Notes under the pieces: model-generated
What the model was told of the DNA's origin: nothing
Seen by the model: the letters and a program-made list of their open reading frames with translations, nothing else
Databases searched by the model: none
Shown: positions 42,075 to 44,531 of the stretch, piece by piece
How positions within the stretch are numbered: the stretch's first letter is position 1
Layout of the letters: each line of letters begins with the position of its first letter
Made by a program: the position numbers and the translations under genes
NCBI GenBank assembly: GCA_017464805.1
Contig: JAFTYE010000006.1
Span: 1-44,531, forward strand
Length of the DNA stretch: 44,531 bases
DNA from: Clostridia bacterium
GTDB taxonomy: Bacteria; Bacillota; Clostridia; Oscillospirales; CAG-272
Direction of reading: 5' to 3'

Positions 42075-43202
42075 ATGGGTTTTCTGAAAAAGGCGTTTTC
42101 GGGACTTCAAAACGCCGTGCTCGGTGTCTATGACCTCAATCGCAGAATGTTGATCTCCGTTGCAGAGGATATGAATGTCACAAAAAAGAAAAGCCTGATT
42201 GGCAAGGTGTCCTTGACAAAGGTACAGAAAAAGCAGATCGATGAGTTTTTCCTTCGCCACTACGGCAAAAAGATACCCTATCATTGGCATCGGCTTTATG
42301 CAAGCTACACGGGAACGGTTCGACACGATTATTTCCCGGAAAAGCTGTTTTCTACCAAGCTGGAACCCGCGCTCAATCCTCGCTATATCATTGCTGAGCA
42401 GTTTGGTGACAAAAATTTGCTTGTTCCCTTCTTCGCACGGGTGTCAGATGTAAAAATTCCCACCACCTACTTTTCCTGTGTCAATGGTGTTTTCCGTGAC
42501 GGAGAAAACAGCCTCGTTTCGCTTGATGAGGTGATCGAGGGCTGTGCGAATTTGTACACGGTTATCAAAAAGACCATCGGGTCTTCCAGTGGCAAAGATG
42601 TGCAACTGTGCCATTTTCATGATGGCGTGGACGAAAAAACTGGTGCAAGTGCGGCCGAAATCGTTCGTGCGTTTGGTGACAATTTTGTGGTGCAGGAGCC
42701 GATCAAACAGCATGCAACCTTGGCAAACTTGTATCCGAATTCACTTAACACCTTCCGTGTGATGACCTATATCTGTGACGGTAAGATCTCACATTGCCCG
42801 ATCGCCCTGCGTCTTGGACGAAATTCCGCTGACCGTGATAATATTCACTACGGCGGCATCGTCGTGGGCGTGGATGGAAACGGATGTTTACGGGAAAAGG
42901 CGTTTTCGGAGTATGGCGAGAGCTTTGAAAAACATCCCGACACAGGGATCGTGTTCTCACAGGTCATTTTGGAGTTTTACGAAAATCTGAAAGAGCAAAC
43001 GCGCCGCTTGCACGAGCAGATGCCATGGCTGAAGATCGCTTCCTGGGACGTGTCGGTTGGCGAAGACGGATGTGTCGTGCTGATTGAGGTCAACACGATC
43101 GGACAAAGCTCGTGGTTCCCGCAAATGGTCAATGGGGAGCCGCTTTTCGGTGAGGATACACCGAAAATGCTTGCTCTCATTGGAAAAAAGAAGAAAAGAT
43201 AA
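42075..43202 (+). CDS. Sugar-transfer-associated ATP-grasp protein
   Basis: A 375-residue ATP-grasp protein of the type often found in polysaccharide loci (ATPgrasp_ST). Visible are FARVSDVKIPTTYFSCVNG, a glycine-rich KKTIGSSSGKDVQL phosphate loop, NTFRVMTYICDGK, and the metal-binding end SWDVSVGEDGCVVLIEVNT. The N-terminal 60 residues are basic and helical. It probably forms an acyl-phosphate intermediate to link an amino group to a sugar acid; substrate unknown. AAGGGGG lies ten bases before the ATG. Confidence 0.8.
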   Translation: MGFLKKAFSGLQNAVLGVYDLNRRMLISVAEDMNVTKKKSLIGKVSLTKVQKKQIDEFFLRHYGKKIPYHWHRLYASYTGTVRHDYFPEKLFSTKLEPALNPRYIIAEQFGDKNLLVPFFARVSDVKIPTTYFSCVNGVFRDGENSLVSLDEVIEGCANLYTVIKKTIGSSSGKDVQLCHFHDGVDEKTGASAAEIVRAFGDNFVVQEPIKQHATLANLYPNSLNTFRVMTYICDGKISHCPIALRLGRNSADRDNIHYGGIVVGVDGNGCLREKAFSEYGESFEKHPDTGIVFSQVILEFYENLKEQTRRLHEQMPWLKIASWDVSVGEDGCVVLIEVNTIGQSSWFPQMVNGEPLFGEDTPKMLALIGKKKKR

Positions 43203-43236
43203 CACACGCCGACCTTGATCGGCATGAGGGGTTTTC

Positions 43237-44304
43237 ATGAAGGATATTGTTTTTGTGGTGACGGCTATGGGGCGCGGGGGCGCCGAACGCGTGATTTCGA
43301 TCCTGTCAGATGATTACGCAAAACGCGGCTTCCGTGTGCATATTGTGATGTTGTGGCACAACATCGTGGAATATGAATTGAATCCGAACGTACACGTCGT
43401 GGATCTCTCCTGCGAGAAGAAATCCCTGCCGATGAACATGCTTCGCCTGGTGGGCGCGTTGCGTAAGCTGATCAAGGAGCTTCGCCCGGTGGCGGTGGTA
43501 TCCTTCGTGGCGCATAACAGCGTGGTGACTTGGCTTGCCCGTATGGGACTGAAAACGCGCTTCGTCGCGTCCGAGCGGATCGATCCCTCCTCCACCAAGC
43601 GCGGCTCGCTTCTCCGTGCCGCGATCAACGCCGCTTACGCCGGCTCGACCGTCACGGTCCAGCAGACCGAGCGCGCCCTTCGCTATTTTCCCAACCGAGT
43701 GCAAAAAAAGAGCGTGATCATTCCCAACCCCGTGCGCGTTCTGGCAGAGGCGGACGGCTCCGCCAAGCGCATCGTGACCGCCGGCCGTCTGGAGCCGGAG
43801 AAAAATCAGAAAATGCTGATCCGCGCCTTTGCGGACGTTCACCGCGATCACCCTGACTGGCGGTTGGATATTTACGGAGAGGGGCGGTTGCGAGAGGAGC
43901 TGCAAGGCTTGATTGACGAGCTCCATCTCACGAGCTGCGTGGGCTTGCCCGGTGTTTCTCCCACCTTGCACGAGGAGATCCGGGATGCCTCACTTTTTGT
44001 GCTTCCATCCAATTCCGAGGGGCTTTCCAATGCATTGCTCGAGGCCATGATGATGGGATTGCCCTGCATCTCCACCAACTGCGCCGGCTCGGACGAGGCA
44101 ATCGTCGACGGTGAAAACGGCCGTCTGATCTCCGTGGGAGACACCGATGCGCTTGCACGCGTTTTGCGCGAGCTGGTCGAGGATCCCGACCGCCGCACCG
44201 CAATAGGCCGTGCCGCTAAAGAAAGTGCCGATCGTTACCGTGTAGAAAACGTCATCGCCGAATGGCGAAAGGTTATCGAAGGAGAAGAAGAAGTATGTCG
44301 CTGA
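43237..44304 (+). CDS. GT4 glycosyltransferase
   Basis: A 355-residue GT-B enzyme. The N-terminus VVTAMGRGGAERVISILSD is the classical GT4 glycine-rich loop. The C-terminal half has AGRLEPEKNQKMLIRAFADV and the donor E-x7-E motif PSNSEGLSNALLEAMMMGLP. It follows the ATP-grasp gene after 34 bases and overlaps the next start by ten bases. Sugar donor and linkage are not predictable. Confidence 0.9.
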   Translation: MKDIVFVVTAMGRGGAERVISILSDDYAKRGFRVHIVMLWHNIVEYELNPNVHVVDLSCEKKSLPMNMLRLVGALRKLIKELRPVAVVSFVAHNSVVTWLARMGLKTRFVASERIDPSSTKRGSLLRAAINAAYAGSTVTVQQTERALRYFPNRVQKKSVIIPNPVRVLAEADGSAKRIVTAGRLEPEKNQKMLIRAFADVHRDHPDWRLDIYGEGRLREELQGLIDELHLTSCVGLPGVSPTLHEEIRDASLFVLPSNSEGLSNALLEAMMMGLPCISTNCAGSDEAIVDGENGRLISVGDTDALARVLRELVEDPDRRTAIGRAAKESADRYRVENVIAEWRKVIEGEEEVCR

Positions 44305-44531
44305 AATCTATTGCGAAGCGTTGTACGCGCATCCTGTCGGATAAGACATACACCCGGTTGGCTTTTTTTAGACGGTTCCACCGTTTCCCGAATTTGAAGG
44401 ATCCGAAAACCTTCAACGAGAAGCTGCAATGGCTGAAGCTGTATAATCGTAAGCCGGAATACACCACCATGGTGGATAAGTATGAGGCGAAGAAATACGT
44501 AGCAGAAAAGCTCGGCGAGGAATACATCATC
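44295..44531 (+). CDS. TupA-like ATP-grasp protein, truncated by the window edge
   Basis: The first 79 residues (MSLKSIAKRCTRILSDK...) are visible. DPKTFNEKLQWLKLYNRKPEY and MVDKYEAKKYVAEKLG match the N-terminal part of the protein at 41172, so this is a second member of the same family in one operon. It starts within the last ten bases of the GT4 gene. Confidence 0.82.
   Translation, partial: MSLKSIAKRCTRILSDKTYTRLAFFRRFHRFPNLKDPKTFNEKLQWLKLYNRKPEYTTMVDKYEAKKYVAEKLGEEYII

Overview
The window looks like an origin-proximal segment of a GC-rich member of the Bacillota, most likely an uncultured gut-type clostridium. The reasons are AAGGAGG-type ribosome sites, sigma-70 promoters, the gyrA-gyrB-remB-recF-dnaN-dnaA block, RNase J, a DUF1385/prmC pair and DUF6809-type small genes. 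The lineage is inferred from gene content only.

Layout. Positions 353-6751 (+) carry housekeeping genes: DUF1385, prmC, a VanG-like ddl, murI, a YwaF-like membrane protein, rbfA and nrnA. Positions 6776-7626 hold a broken DUF6809/XRE module between terminators. Positions 7646-17804 (-) hold a glycosyltransferase and then the replication block gyrA, gyrB, remB, recF, dnaN and dnaA. Transcription diverges at about 17.85 kb into nfnA-nfnB, a lipoprotein and rlmH. Positions 21674-24914 (-) hold rnhA, a membrane protein, parB and parA, with three perfect parS sites just upstream. Next come a phosphopantetheinyl transferase, a second XRE/DUF6809 module, RNase J, a DnaI-type helicase loader and proC-proA-proB. 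Then a GH42 beta-galactosidase, nagA-nagB, a small membrane protein and tRNA-Thr(GGT). From 38803 to the right edge runs a surface-polysaccharide operon: a PglC-like phosphoglycosyltransferase, a PglD-like acetyltransferase, two GT4 enzymes and three ATP-grasp proteins.

How it works together. Chromosome initiation (dnaA, dnaN, recF, gyrase), segregation (parA, parB, parS) and helicase loading (dnaI-like) lie within about 22 kb. Cell-wall supply is served by ddl and murI, proline synthesis by proBAC, and amino-sugar and galactoside use by nagAB and GH42.

The most unusual signal is a 12-mer, CGACACACGGG followed by G or T. It occurs 13 times exactly and 5 more times with one mismatch. It forms arms of transcription terminators and also sits singly inside unrelated coding sequences, the pattern known for DNA-uptake sequences in Neisseria and Pasteurellaceae. 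Other notable items are a possible oriC with repeated TGTTGRRAA 9-mers next to dnaA, a family of hairpin-ended intergenic repeats, duplicated and decaying XRE/DUF6809 modules, and GyrA with Ala and Gln at the two main quinolone-contact positions.
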